From positions 82,503,740-82,567,739 of the forward strand of contig JAOWCC010000577.1 of the NCBI GenBank assembly GCA_030867875.1: a DNA stretch of 64,000 nt, written 5' to 3'. The DNA is from Actinernus sp. WN-2022 (lineage: Eukaryota; Cnidaria; Anthozoa; Actiniaria; Actinernidae). The position numbers and the translations under genes were made by a program. Below the pieces are notes generated by a model, which saw only the letters and a list, made by a program, of their open reading frames with translations, had not been told where the DNA came from and searched no databases. Shown here piece after piece: positions 23,861-35,589 of the stretch. Numbering within the stretch: the first letter of the stretch is position 1; each line of letters begins with the position of its first letter.

Positions 23861-24390
23861 GATGATACTTCCACACCCATGGTCTCAGTTTTCCAGAAAT
23901 CACTCAGGTCAACTGGCTGCGCAAGGCGGACATGGAAAACTTGCTTTCTTACTTGATCTGAGTTATCTGTATCTGTACCAAAAACGACCCATCCCAGTGG
24001 TCCTTCTCTAATCACACGACTGCCATTTACCCTGGTCTGGCCCACATGCAAGCTAGGATAGTTGATACCAATCAGCAAATCAATTGGACCTGCCCTTCTA
24101 TTGAGCTTATTGGCAGGAATGCCAAAGTCACTGGCTATTTTTTCTACATTGACAACAATATCATCTGATATCTGCGGGATACCTACAGCTTGGATACTTT
24201 GGATCCCCTTACCCTCAGGTGTGCACACAGCAAAATTATAGAGCTTAGTGTCTAGCTCCTCTTCGATCCCTCCAACTTTGGTGATATAAACTTTAACTGG
24301 TTTGCTTGCTAGATTTACTGACTCAGCCAAATTACTTCTAATCATGCTGATTTGTGCACCGCTGTCATAAAACACGCTTGCTTCTGTCAT
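23842..24390 (-). pseudogene. BEL/Pao aspartic protease
   Basis: The 182-codon frame starts near a retropepsin-like active site, FYDSGAQISMI, where DSG replaces the usual DTG. LLIGINYPSLH and GPLGWVVFG, typical of BEL/Pao proteases, follow. The protease would cleave the Gag-Pol polyprotein. The frame shifts at its 3' end before the RT. Confidence 0.85.
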
Positions 24391-24461
24391 TGAATTTCCA
24401 AGACCCTTAATACAACAGACTGCTACTGGTAGTAATGCATTACTACTGTCTTGGATAAAAC

Positions 24462-25783
24462 CTATATGTGTGCATGCATGGATGAAATTTCAGGTTGCTT
24501 ACTAGTCAGATGCAAAAGCTTTTGATGATGGTATTTGCAACTAACCCCATTCTCCATTTTCTCTTCGCATTTTTTCTTTGAACAGTTAGCGGTATGATTC
24601 TTTCCACGTTTCAGACAACAAAAACATGCCCTTTGATCTTGAATAACTTTCAGTCTCCCTCTAGGCTCCATTTCCTTGAACAACATCTACATTAATGCCT
24701 CCCTTGGCATACATAACAGGTTTAAACTCTGTAGCGGACTGGGATTCTGATCTCTGGTAATTAGATACTGCTGAATTTACTGACGAGGTGCTCCCGATTT
24801 ACGAATAGTTGTCCCTGTTCGTATAGCCTAGCTGACATCTCCATCCACTCCATGAGGTTAGCCATGGATGGTTCAACCTTCCCTTGTGTCAAATGACCGG
24901 TGCCCATATCCTTAGATCATCTTTAGAAATTTTTCTCTCAATCAGGGATATGACGTGAGTATTGTCTAGATCTTGTGGTCTCTTGACCTCCTTTAATATA
25001 TTGTAAGATCTTACCAAGTTGACTAGCTCACAAAACCGGTTATCCTCCCCTATCTGGATGGCTTTAAAGCGCTCAATATCATTGGTAATAGTGTCGGAGA
25101 TAACCCTTGGGTCCCCATAATTGAGATCTAAATATTTCCAGGCAGCCTTCAAATCTTCACTGAAACCTTCTATCAATATGGCAGGTTCTGATCCCAAACA
25201 TGACCTTAATATTGCTATAGAGTCTCTTTCTGAGCAACAATCCTCTACGGCATACTTAAAGTCAGTTCTGAAAATAAAATACTTTCGCACATCACCGTCA
25301 AATCTGGGCAGCTTAGGTTTTTCCCTTTTAAAGCTGAATGACTGGGGTTTTTTCTTCCTTTTTCTCATTTTCCCTGATGTTATACGTTTCCTGAACCTCA
25401 TTCCCGCCTTCTCCTTCGCTAAGTTCAGAACCTGTCAACTGGTAGTCATTTATTAACATCTTTACAATGGTTAACTCACGGGAACATGCCTGCATCCATG
25501 TTTCCGCTTCATCGAATCCTTCGTCGTCTAAGAAGAGCGTATATTCTTCGTGCTTTGCTACTAGTGCTTCATATGCAACTTTCACGTCTGCAAAGGCTCC
25601 TTTTACCTCTGTAGCCAGTCTTTTTGCCTCGATCAGTGTCCTGAACTGTCCTTGTAAATGCCCCTTTTGCAGCCCGTTTCGAATTCTTTGCCTTTTCCAT
25701 TTCGGTGAATTTTCCACTAATGTAGCCTTGCGGTAGAATTCGGCGACTTTTTTCCACCAATCTTCAGATAATGGTCCGAACAA
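24462..25783 (-). pseudogene. BEL/Pao gag-like region
   Basis: Frames at 25328-25783 (charged, coiled-coil-like, starting inside the LTR), 24889-25401 (DUF1759-type gag with LPRFDGDVRKYFIF and RSCLGSEPAILIEG) and 24462-24686 (cysteine cluster CFCCLKRGKNHTANC) form a gag in pieces. Stops and shifts lie between them, notably at 24690-24890. Confidence 0.82.
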
Positions 25784-26856
25784 TACCGAAGGAACCGTAT
25801 ACAGACAGCGTTTTCAGTATTTATTATAATTAACAATCTGAAGCTGAAACAAAATAAGAATAATTACTACAATAAAAGTGTCTGAAATTAAAACTAAGCA
25901 ATAAACATGCAACTTACATTGTTACGCATTGTCTGCAGACTTAATGAGTCTTAAAAACTGTTAAATGCATCAACTGATAGACTTTTCCCATACGCTTCAC
26001 GTAAAGCTGCCAACCTCGTCCCCAGGGTCTTCTCGGTCAGATCCAAGATGGCGGCTACTCGGAGTGAAGACCCTGGTAAACGCTGAACTGTCACGCATTC
26101 TGATTGGCTCTTCGGTTTTGACGCAAGGGTTGTCCTAACAATGCTTTTAATTGGCCAAACGGACCGAGTCCAGAGAGATGAACTTGTATATAGATTCGAT
26201 TGCTCAAATTGTATCAATAAAACGATTTCAAATAACCTTAAAACCCGTTGTATAGGCAGAGCAATAGATGGAGTTCATTACTGGGGAGATTTCTGGTAAG
26301 TTTCATCAGTGGGAAAGCCAGGAGAAGCCGTTAAACCTGAACATTTGCTATCGATCGCTTCGCTTCAACGCTAACGGAAAATGAACGGCTTTTTAAGATT
26401 CTTTTCTAGCTTAGATACATCCTGGTAGCTTTGTGATAAGTTTCCACTGTTTCTTTATCCAAGTAAACTCCATTTCGAGCCATTTAGTAGACCTGTTTTC
26501 ACTGCATCGTTCGCCGCGTGGAAATACCGTTAATCGCTTCTCGCTTAGTCCGGATTGGGATACCTATGGTTTGTACACGTCATGAACTATTCCCATATTT
26601 AGCTTGGCCGCCATCTTAGATCGTCAAATCACGTGACAAAATACTCCCAAATCTGGGAGTATTTGATCACGTGATCCAGCCTTTACCAGGGTCTTCTCTC
26701 GGAGTAGACGCCATCTTGGATCTGACCGAGAAGACCCTGGGGACGAGGTTGGTAAAGCTGCTTCACATAGCCAAAATGGCGGCTCTGCAGTCTCGTGGGC
26801 ATCCGCCCCATAAGTCCGTGCGCGGGCTCGCACCAGTCCACACAGTCACGGTAACA
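25772..26856 (-). repeat. 5' LTR of the BEL/Pao element, enlarged by a MITE
   Basis: It matches 20257-20570 except for a 751-bp gain (743-bp MITE plus 8-bp duplication) and 20 bp absent from the other LTR. These account exactly for the 771-bp length difference. Confidence 0.92.
26010..26752. mobile_element. 743-bp MITE with long terminal inverted repeats
   Basis: The ends start ccaacctcgtccccagggtc and are inverted copies over at least 44 bp, then imperfectly to about 80 bp. The duplication TAAAGCTG lies at 26002-26009 and 26753-26760. Eight-base duplications fit the hAT or P superfamilies; the CCAACC terminus matches neither classic end. It has no transposase. A small palindrome (aatactcccaaatctgggag) lies near 26640. 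A decayed relative is near 16426. Confidence 0.88.
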
Positions 26857-26861
26857 AGTAG

Positions 26862-28634
26862 GAGGAGCGGGGTTCGAGTTCCAGAAAAGCTCTCACATTT
26901 TTTTTATCTCACCATTTTCTTGAAATGTTTTTCTTGAGAACCCTAGCCCTTGTTTACTGACCGGTTAGGGGTAATGGTTCAGGGTAGGGTTCCAGTTAGT
27001 TTATATTGGCATTTCATGAATTAATGAAGGGAGTGATTCCTCTCCTTAGGAACTCGTTATATCCAGTGAGAGCGCCATTTTGTGAATGGTATCGACACAC
27101 CGTAAGCAATACGCATTTTTTACGGCTTTGTAAACCTCTTAAACCTGGAGCCCTTTGGTTCCTTTGCATAAATTAGACACTTAATTTATTTATGTCACTG
27201 CTCATGCTAATTTCCAGGTAAGGTTAGTTGTCTAAAACGTTTGTAGTTAACTTCTTTCAGGGTAAAATTTACGACTTGAGTTCGCGGGAAACGTTCCCCA
27301 AACAATCTCCAGAAAAATACCCGATAAATATACACCTCATTCATAAGGGCGTAGTCTCTGAATTTTAACAGTTTAGCCACATGTACAATGTATGAAAAAC
27401 AACATCCTTACCATGCAAAAGAACGTACCAACATTGGTGATTCTGTAGCATTTGTTGTAGCATAAAAGGCTGTAAAGTTACGGCAAATTTGAAATTAGAG
27501 ATATTTGTATGAGAAAAACCATGTAGGCCTTTCCACCATCATTTTCGTGTTTTTTCAACATTTCAAATGCCAATAACTCGACAGCAATTTGAAACATTGC
27601 TTTCAAACTGTGGTCAATTACTAATTTAGGTACGATCTTTCATGTGGTAGCAATAGTTTCTCTGTATACATTGATCTTCCAGTTTATGAAAATTAGGTGG
27701 CGGCCAGTATGATTGAGGTCTATGCTCAGAATGTATGAAAAGCACAAAAATTGAAGATGTTTAGTGAGTATTAAAGATAGAAAGTATATTTCTGACCTTG
27801 TCGAATCCTGTCCACCTGTGATGGAGCTATCACTATATTATATTTCTCTACTGTTCGTTCTACCCTGTGGCTCTTTATCGCTGATCGCGTCCATATTGGT
27901 ATTTGTTGGATTAAAGATTATTAACTGAAATGCCTGTTGGCTACTATTTAAAAGCTTTTACCCTCATTCCCAAAACTGCAGTCTGCAGTCATTATATTAC
28001 AGAACTATAAAGGGAACTGTTGGAAGCTTTTAATTTCTCGAACCAAAACCTCGGCCGTGAGAGGATTCTTGTTTAAGTTTACCTTCAGAGTTGAATATTG
28101 ATAGGGTCATCATAATAATTAGAATTTCTGTCTGGCTTCGTGTTGGTGAGTGACAGTGTTGCTCTCTCAGTCTTGCTCTCAGGAGTTCAGATGTCTTCAT
28201 ATTTCGATAGAGGAGAGAAACCCATAACTGCTGAACCACAGTATATATATATTTGCTAGTAAATCGCTATATTTCGCTATAAATCAGCTGTTCAGTATAC
28301 TTGTATAGTATAATTAACGTATACCGGTCTCGATACGAGATCGGTAAACCAGCCCAAAACACGGTCAAAATTATTTTAGTGTTGGCCTACAGATCACGGT
28401 GTTTGCGCTGGTATGTATTATGACCGAGAGTAAAATGAAATGTGGCATAAAACCTAGGAAACGTACCTCCAAACAAGAATAGCGTCCGCGTCCGATGGCG
28501 AAATCTATTAGCGCCACGACTTCATGCATAACTTAACGCATGCGCAGAAATTTTGCTGCGTGAAACAAAAAAATAATAAATAGATAACATTTAGACTCGT
28601 GCCTGCGACAGGCAGCCCGAGTAATAATTTACTC
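26862..28634. other. Gene-free stretch
   Basis: No exon, RNA gene or clear transposon end was found. Several short pyrimidine tracts and ORFs under 70 codons are present without domains. Confidence 0.45.
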
Positions 28635-28950
28635 GGAATCTCTTAGATCATAGTTAGTATTACGAGTTGTAAAGAGATCCCGAAGGTAACCTGGGGTGAG
28701 CTTATGCATGGTTTTGTACATTGCTTTTTGCGATCTGCATATTCATTGTTCCAGCCAAGTATATCAATCAGTAAACATAGCTATTTAGTAATTACTCTGG
28801 CTGCCTGGTTTTGAGGTTTTTGTAGTTTATCGTTTTACTGCTAGCTAGCTGACTTCAACCATCCCAGACTGAGCCACAGTAAACAAAATGCGGCTCAGTC
28901 AGGGCTTTATATATTTTTACTGCAGTATCTCTGCATATGAAAGGTCTTAA
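28635..28950 (-). pseudogene. LINE reverse transcriptase C-terminal fragment
   Basis: Minus-strand frames read AVKIYKALTEPHFVYCGSVW, then LQNQAARVI-like debris, then MYKTMHKLTPGYLRDLF and TNYDLRDSE. These are hallmarks of the C-terminal third of CR1-like LINE RTs. At least two frame changes are present. Confidence 0.75.
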
Positions 28951-29647
28951 ATGCGCCAATGCCGCCTTTTTATTAGTCTAGGTGTCAGAGGTCCTTCTCG
29001 TTGAGTTTACTGAGCAATCAGCACCGTGCGTTATGCACCAGTCAATTTGGGGCATCTGCACATTTTTGAGATCCCAGGAGTGGGGCATTTGCACTGAACT
29101 TTACTGATCGGTCCGGGCGTCGGTCAACAACGGGTGGCTAACTAATTTAGGGTGTTTAGAGTTAGTCACTAATTTTGGGTTTTAGAAAAACATCACCGCT
29201 AATCCAAATCCTAACCCTACATTAAAAATACAACTCGCAACTAGCAACTTCATGACTAACAATATACCTGTACCCAAAAAGTATTAACCACTCTACTCAA
29301 AAATAAAACGGCATCCAGATCTAGATAGATGACTTTATTTCACATTTAGAACGACATATCCCAAACTATTGACGAGGGATATAGCTATAAATAGGTAAAG
29401 TTACATACATGTATGGTACAATAGCACCTGTGCTTGGACAGTGAAGTTGGAAATAATATCAGTCCATGAATCCTACTGAAAAGCATTGATTTCTAATAAT
29501 ATGGGTTGGTAAACTCTGGTAAAAAGAATTGATTTCTAAAATATACACAAAAAACCTGTCAATATTGTAATATTTTTGAGCAAGTTAAGTTCAGACGGTG
29601 TTATGTGAAGTTGATTTATTAATTATAATTTAATAATGGGAGCAGTT

Positions 29648-30290
29648 GTAATAGGCTTTTTCCAGGAAACTCCTGCTATAGTACATGTACTTCGTTAAAG
29701 GGAATCACGGCTGAAAACCAATTTTTGCTCTCAATTCAAGTGATTGTTATGCATGTCTAAGTTTCTGTGTTTGTCTCCAGTAAATTGTACAGTAGATGTC
29801 ATTGATGATAAAACTCATTTGAATTTCCTGTACGCCGCCATCTTGGATTTTAAGATGTCATGCCCCTATTGTCAGAACGCAATAGCTCTTTCGTTGTGCA
29901 ACAAAAGAGGCAACACGGTAACGTCATGAGATCCAAGATGGCCGCTAGCACATAGGAAATTCAAATGAGTTTTATCGACAGAAATATTAATACATAAATG
30001 ACATCTAGTTTAGATGTCATTAAACATAACAGTAGACTTGGCATCCATAACAAACACTTGAGAACAAACATTGTTTTTCAGCCGAGGTTCCCTTTAACGA
30101 ATGAATTGAGCTTGTGATCTCCATGGGAAAGACATTGCCATCCAGCATCCATGGCAAGCTATCTTTAAAAAATGCTATTTGAGAAAGATCAACAATCTAT
30201 TGGAGGTGGAAATAGCAACAAACAGGTTTTGCTAATAAACACTAGTACTGATCTTGTAAATTAAGATTTGTTTGCCATCTAGTTTATTAA
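29648..30290 (+). mobile_element. AATAGGCC MITE, interrupted and 3'-truncated
   Basis: It starts gtaataggctttttccagg and resumes after the TTAA insert with cgaatgaattgagcttgtga. It matches 30649-30912 until the right end decays at tttgccatctag. Confidence 0.7.
29699..30093. mobile_element. TTAA-target MITE inside another MITE
   Basis: The ends agggaatcacggctgaaaa and its complement are flanked by TTAA (29695-29698 and 30094-30097). Inner arms (aaactcatttgaattcc-type; gccgccatcttgga) are also inverted. It sits in the AATAGGCC MITE at 29648-30290. The sibling at 30691 shows the empty site, cttcgttaacgaatgaatt. Confidence 0.85.
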
Positions 30291-30648
30291 GTTATTAATT
30301 ATTAGCAAATTAAATTTCCTATTTTCTGTAGCAATTACTGTAACTAGAGTAGTTTGTTCGACGAAGGAGAACGCCATCCTAATGTGCTATCCGTTGGGCT
30401 CCCTGTGTCTCACAGGCAAGAGAATGTCGCCGTGTATCTCCATTTTGAACAAATTAACGTTCTGGCGCGTGAAAACAACGCACGCGGTCGTTTGGAGTCG
30501 TTTCGTTTGTTGTGCTGTGGTTCACTCGGTAAGTAATGTAATATTTCTTCAATTAAATGCAATGTCTAAAAAGTACGTAGGTACGATTTTTCAAAGCCTC
30601 AGAAAAGTCCATTCTCGAGCTACAGCAAGCGTTTTCCTTTATCTCAGC

Positions 30649-30912
30649 AATAGGCCCTTTGCAGCTAACAGTCACGTGCTTTTATAATACTTCGTTAACG
30701 AATGAATTGAGCTCGTGATCCCCATGGGAAAGGCGTTGCAATGGATGCTGTTTTAGAAAGATCGAAAATCGATTGGAGGTGGAAAATAGCATTTACAAAC
30801 AGGTTTTGCTAATATCAATACCGATCGCGTACAAGGCCTTTAAATAAATGAAGTCAAAAATATTTTGCTCTCCAGTATAACCACGTGATTTGTTAGCTGC
30901 AAAGGGCCTATT
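30649..30912 (+). mobile_element. AATAGGCC MITE, full copy
   Basis: Inverted ends aataggccctttgcagctaa and ttagctgcaaagggcctatt bound 264 bp. The copy keeps the uninterrupted TTAA site used by its neighbour's insert. Confidence 0.8.
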
Positions 30913-31254
30913 TGATGAGCTGCATCCCTTGTTATACAAGTTGTATAACTTATTAGTGAAAACATTCAAAACTTTACACCAACAACAGAGTCAGTCTGTT
31001 AATATCAACAGTGTAGTCCAGAACACTGAAGCAATCTTTTAGTCTCCAAAAGGTTATGTTTTTGTTTTACCACAAGTAGCCAAAAACATGTCGAACGCAC
31101 TTTAATAATCTATGATTACTTCTAGTTTTTAGTAGTAGTCTATCCCATTATATATAAATTATTACAAGCATGAGTAGTGAATCAATTATCCGGATCCCTT
31201 TGCACAAACCATGTTGAAAAAAATATGCTAGAACGCCATGAACTACATGTATTC

Positions 31255-31625
31255 ACCCATTCCTAGGGGCCCCGAGTTAAGGCCACTCAAGGCCTCTTGT
31301 TCAAATTCTTAAACTCAGGGCAGGGACGTTTACAAGCCGATGGCCTTCTCTCCTACTTCTAATCAGTATTTGAAGGGGACGTCACTGAAAGAACCTGTTG
31401 TACTACTCGAAAAAGAGAAGGGGATTGTCACCCGGTACAGCAGCCTGGCAATTGCACTAACCACACACTCAACATTGTAAACTGCGTGGCAGCCATTAGC
31501 GCCGTAAAAGCAGTCCGAAAACATTACTAACGGGATATGTCAGTAATATGTAAAGCGCCATGAGACTGTGGTGATATGGCGCTATATAAATGGGCATTAT
31601 TATTATTATATTATTATTATTATTG
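31255..31625 (+). mobile_element. SINE, ATT-tailed, decayed tRNA head
   Basis: The body, with aatcagtatttgaaggggac, cccggtacagcagcctgg and ccatgagactgtggtgatat, ends in a (TTA)n tail at 31598-31623. It closely matches the reverse complement of 56862-57225 and is related to 38283-38550. In those copies the head has clear A and B boxes; here it has drifted. Confidence 0.75.
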
Positions 31626-32413
31626 ACTCCTGCGAGAATACCAAGACAATGGTCTACATTAGAGGAACGAAAGAATTTTCGCAAGGAATTCTGGGAGTTG
31701 TAATATATGACGTCATCGTGTAAATGTACTATTGGTTAGTGACCCTAAATCGAAGATGAGACACACATGTTATATTCTGCCTCTTGGATTAACTACATGA
31801 CGTTTTTGCTAAAAATAAAAAACTAACACAGTCAGCATCAGAACCCATTCCAACACACTTCTTCCACCAAGACCAGCAGCAGCACATTTACATGGGCCAT
31901 CTCCAAGATTCTCAATTCGCTCGCGGTAATTGCTTGGAAGGCTGCTCCATGGCTTCTGCCAGTCACAAAGGTATGTTGTCAAATTTCCTTTGTAATATCG
32001 ACCTGTGTACGTTGAATGTTTTGTTAAATGTCCTTATTAATTAGTGAGTTTTATAGTAGCATACTCAATTAACAAATCGCGGCTCCTTCGTGTACCAGAT
32101 CATAGTTAATAGAGTGGAATGGTTAGGAAACTTAGGGACCTTCTTTGTTATATGTCTTTGTTAGCTTTTTTCAACCACTACCGTGCACAAAACACAATAG
32201 ACATTTCAACATGTTAATCAATCAGCCAATAGAAACGTGTGAGTTCCGTCGTTCAGGGAACGCTAATGAACTATGATCGTGCACAATCTTTTGTCTTACC
32301 CCTTCCAACCTAAATCGCAGCGCCTTTGTTAGCCCTTTTGAAGTTTGCCGGGTTTCCTAACCATTCCACTATTAACTATGACCAGATGTATTAGCCTGCG
32401 TTGTGGCTCTGGA

Positions 32414-32856
32414 CAACGCATTCTCCCCGTTGAATTCACAACTATCCTTAAATGGCAAACACGCTTGGAATAATGATAAACATTAATTCTACGACAAATC
32501 CTAACCCGAACCACAAACCAAACCCTAACCATCGGACGAGTTCACGGGTAAACGACGGGTTCTCACTCACCTAGAGCTAGGTGACACAGGTAAACAAGAA
32601 GAGAAAGTAAAGAGAGGAAAAATACTTTTTGAGCGCTCCTACTCGGACTCGAACTCGTAACCCTTTGCGTGTACTGCAGTGTAGTGCAGACGTCATCACT
32701 ACTACGCTAAGCCGGTCTACCGCCGTTCGGAATGTAACAAATGTTTATCTTTATCCTTGACTGGTTTTCAGAATCTCATTATAATTACGATTATCATTAT
32801 TTCAAGCGTGTTTCCCATTTAAGGCTAGTTGTGAATTCAACGGGGAGGATGTGTTG
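32414..32856. mobile_element. MITE carrying a tRNA-like pol III promoter
   Basis: The ends caacgcattctccccgttga and their complement form about 60-bp inverted repeats. CTCTGGA (7 bp, possibly 8) is duplicated at each side. On the minus strand an interior segment (about 32620-32725) has an A-box-like tagcgtagtagtg, a B-box-like agttcgagtcc and a T run downstream. A second copy, missing the B box, is at 44565-44951. Confidence 0.75.
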
Positions 32857-33142
32857 CTCTGGAGTATCGGAGCGCACCGATCGGAGATTAGGGGGATTGG
32901 GGCGAGAAAAAAAGAGGGGGAGGGGGTTGAGGAGAAGAGGAAGGGAGAGCGGCCTGCCGGCAAGCCATGGTCATTTGGTATCCACCCACTAATTAAAATG
33001 CATAAAATTAGTAAGTCATTCGACCGATTCATCATGCGGCGGAAGTGAAAACCATGTTTAATATCTGTCAAACTCACGCGTGGAATCTAAAGAATCTCAA
33101 CTCGAGCGTCAAATTGAAAAAAAAAAAATACGAACTTGGAGA

Positions 33143-33451
33143 ATGTCAGCTGAAACTCCGAAAAAACATGTGAACACAGGGCCTAAACCCAAACCTGTAA
33201 ATGCCAACGACTTTTGCAGGATATTTAATGTCTGTTTTAAGGTAGCGTTTGGGAATTCAAATATTTCCACGGCGAGAAATCTGTTCAAGCCTTCAGAAAG
33301 AAAAGAGAGCCGAGGCTTAATTCTAGCTGGTGCCTATAAAAAATATTGGTCTTCATATTCCAAAATCTGCTGCTCTATCAGAATGAGTCTGTCGTTCCTG
33401 AGGAAGGAAGATTCGAAATGCAGTAGAGAACTATACCTTTGTTCGGAATGA
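33143..33451 (+). pseudogene. ORF fragment of element A, unrecognised
   Basis: About 100 codons begin MSAETPKKHVNTGPKPK and then DFCRIFNVCFK. The inverted copy B has DFCRICNVCFK at the matching place, which suggests a C-x2-C metal site lost in A. The following frame is basic and serine-rich. It may be a zinc-finger-like DNA-binding domain belonging to the element. I do not recognise the family. Confidence 0.45.
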
Positions 33452-34226
33452 TAACTAAGATAAAGAGAACTCGTTGCTGCTGAATAGTCGCCACCAAATA
33501 AGAAAAGAACAATGACACCGGAACGAAGTTCTGCCAAAAGAAGCGCTAAAAACCATCCCACGCAGCGTTACTAAATCATCAAGGCAGCTCGTATTTTCGG
33601 AAGCACAAGCCTGTTCCTCGAACACTCCGGTGTGTGCGATTCGTCGACGACAATACAAGCAAGTGCAGGGTTCTTCAGCTCATCGCGAAATTCGCTCTCA
33701 TTACTTCTTCTGCAGAACTAAACAGCAGTTTGAAGTTGCACTTCAGTTGTTCCTCGGGTTTTAGGTCTGAAAGTTCGGCAGCAGGATAACCTAAGGAACT
33801 TAACTGGTTGAACTCATCTTTAGCCAAAGGAGTAATAACCAAAACGACAACCCGGTCATCATTTAATTTTCGACGTCTTTAACACTAGTGAATACTTGGA
33901 TATATCCTACTTTTTCCTAACCCAGTTGGGATTACAGCTATAGGACATCTCTTCCAGACAAAAGATCTCTAATAGACTTGCTCCTGTTCGTCGCTGAGGG
34001 AATTCTTGGTATGTTTGTCGCCATAATCATTTCTGTCAATCACGCATTTTAGCCAATAGCAATATGCGGCCTTCTGAGGCCGAGAGTTATCAAAATATCC
34101 ATGGCTTGCCGACAGGCTCTACCTTCCTCTCCTCCCCACCCCCTCCCCCCCCTCTTTTTGTCTCGCCCCAATTCCCTTAATCTCCCCTCGCTGCGCTCCG
34201 ATACTCCACAGCCGCAACGCAGGCTA

Positions 34227-34667
34227 TGCCGGCAGAAGCATTGGCTATTGCGAATGTTGCGATATAGCTCGCTTTGAAACGCTTCTACCATATGAAGTCA
34301 AATCATGCATGCGGCATGATCGACAATTAACAGAGGTTTAAATGTGTGAATCGCAACCGCTAGAAACACGGCCAATAACGCCACTTGGAGTAACAACCAT
34401 CGTCTCCTATATACGGCACCGAGTGCTGTGTAGAACGCCATTCTTCTGTTTCTGTTTCCACAGAAAGGCCTTTTTTAGATTCGACCGAGCGTTGTATTTC
34501 GCCATATCACAAGCTGCGGGCGAAAAGTGAATGCGCCAGGACACGTGTTAAATTAGTTCCCGTGATTTAATTAGGCGCAAGTGAATTAAGATCGACAAAC
34601 GTTCGACCTTTTCTGCCACGTCGGCCCTAAGCCGATCTTCTACCGAACCTATTTTTGAATAGGATCG
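34227..34667. other. Spacer between elements A and B
   Basis: No gene or repeat can be assigned in these 440 bp. Confidence 0.5.
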
Positions 34668-35277
34668 TAGCCTGCGTTGCGGCTCTGGAGTATCGGAGCG
34701 CAGCGAGCGGAGATTAGGGGGATTGGGGCGAGGAAAAAAAGAGGGGGGGGGGGGGGGGGGGGGGATGGCGTGGAGAGGAAGAAAGAGTCTGCCGGCAACC
34801 CATGGTTATTTTGATAACTCTCGGCCTCAGAAGGCCGCGTATTGCTATTGGCTAAAATGCGTGATTGACAGAAATCATTGGCATGCGATAAGAGCAGAAA
34901 CCAATTAGTATGGCGACAAACATAGCGAGAATTCCTTCAGCGATGAATTTAAAGAAAGAATTACAGATCTTTGGTAATGAGATCGAATTTCGCTATGAGC
35001 TGAAGAACCCTGTATCGGAACTCCACAAGCGTCTTGCTCGACGAAACGCACACGGTTGAAACATGGCCGGTGTGTTAGAGGAACAGGTTTGTGCTTCAAA
35101 AAATACGAGCTGCTTTGATGATTTCGTACCGCTGCGTGGATGGTTTTTAGCGCTTCTTTTGGAACAACGTCATTCCGATGTTATTGTGTCGGCAGTGTTC
35201 TTTACTGATTTGGTGGCGACTTTATATTCAGCGGCAACGAGTTCTCTTTATCTCAGTTATCTTTATCCTGCAAACCT

Positions 35278-35589
35278 TCACGAACATAGGTGTAGTTCTC
35301 TACTGTATTTCGAATCTTCCTTCCTCAGGAACGACAGACTCGCTCTGATAGAGTAGCAGATTTCGGAATATGAAGACCAATACTTTTGCAGGCACCAGCT
35401 ATAATTATTTAAAGCTTCGGCTCTCTTTTCTTTCTGAAGTCTTGAACAGATTCTCGCCGTGGAAATATTTGAATTCCCAAACGCTAGCTTAAAACATACA
35501 TTACATATCCTGCAAAAGTCGTTGACATTTACAGGTTTGGGCTTAGGCCCTGTCTTCAAATGTTTTTTAGGAGTTTCACTCAGGGGCAT
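35278..35589 (-). pseudogene. ORF fragment of element B, unrecognised
   Basis: This is the minus-strand homologue of the segment at 33143-33451, starting PLSETPKKHLKTGPKPK with an intact DFCRICNVC. It diverges by frameshift after about 50 residues. The MITE inserted at 35581 separates its start from upstream sequence that A keeps joined. Confidence 0.45.

Larger units (their letters stand above)
20257..26856 (-). mobile_element. BEL/Pao LTR retrotransposon, defective
   Basis: A 6.6-kb element is bounded by direct LTRs and flanked by the 5-bp duplication AGTAG (20252-20256 and 26857-26861), so its limits are certain. On the minus strand the domains run gag, aspartic protease, RT, A17/RNase H and integrase, the BEL/Pao order. 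A polypurine tract (GCGGGGGGAA as read on the minus strand, 20571-20580) abuts the 3' LTR. The reading frame is broken several times, so this copy cannot move unaided. The LTRs differ at about 5 aligned bases plus two indels, so insertion was fairly recent relative to the LINE debris. A 743-bp MITE later entered the 5' LTR. Confidence 0.93.
32394..34224 (+). mobile_element. TA-target element A, about 1.4 kb plus insert
   Basis: Inverted ends gcctgcgttg(t/c)ggctctgg are flanked by TA. A G-rich subterminal block follows (gattagggggattggggcga). The left end is split by the MITE at 32414-32856. The interior carries an ORF-like segment (33143-33451). The same element occurs inverted at 34670-36569. 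TA duplication fits Tc1/mariner-like transposition, but no transposase is recognisable. Confidence 0.75.

Noticed and set aside
25750..25771. tRNA primer-binding site of the BEL/Pao element
   Set aside because: A TGGTGGAAAA-like word is present near the LTR edge, but I could not match it to a specific tRNA 3' end.
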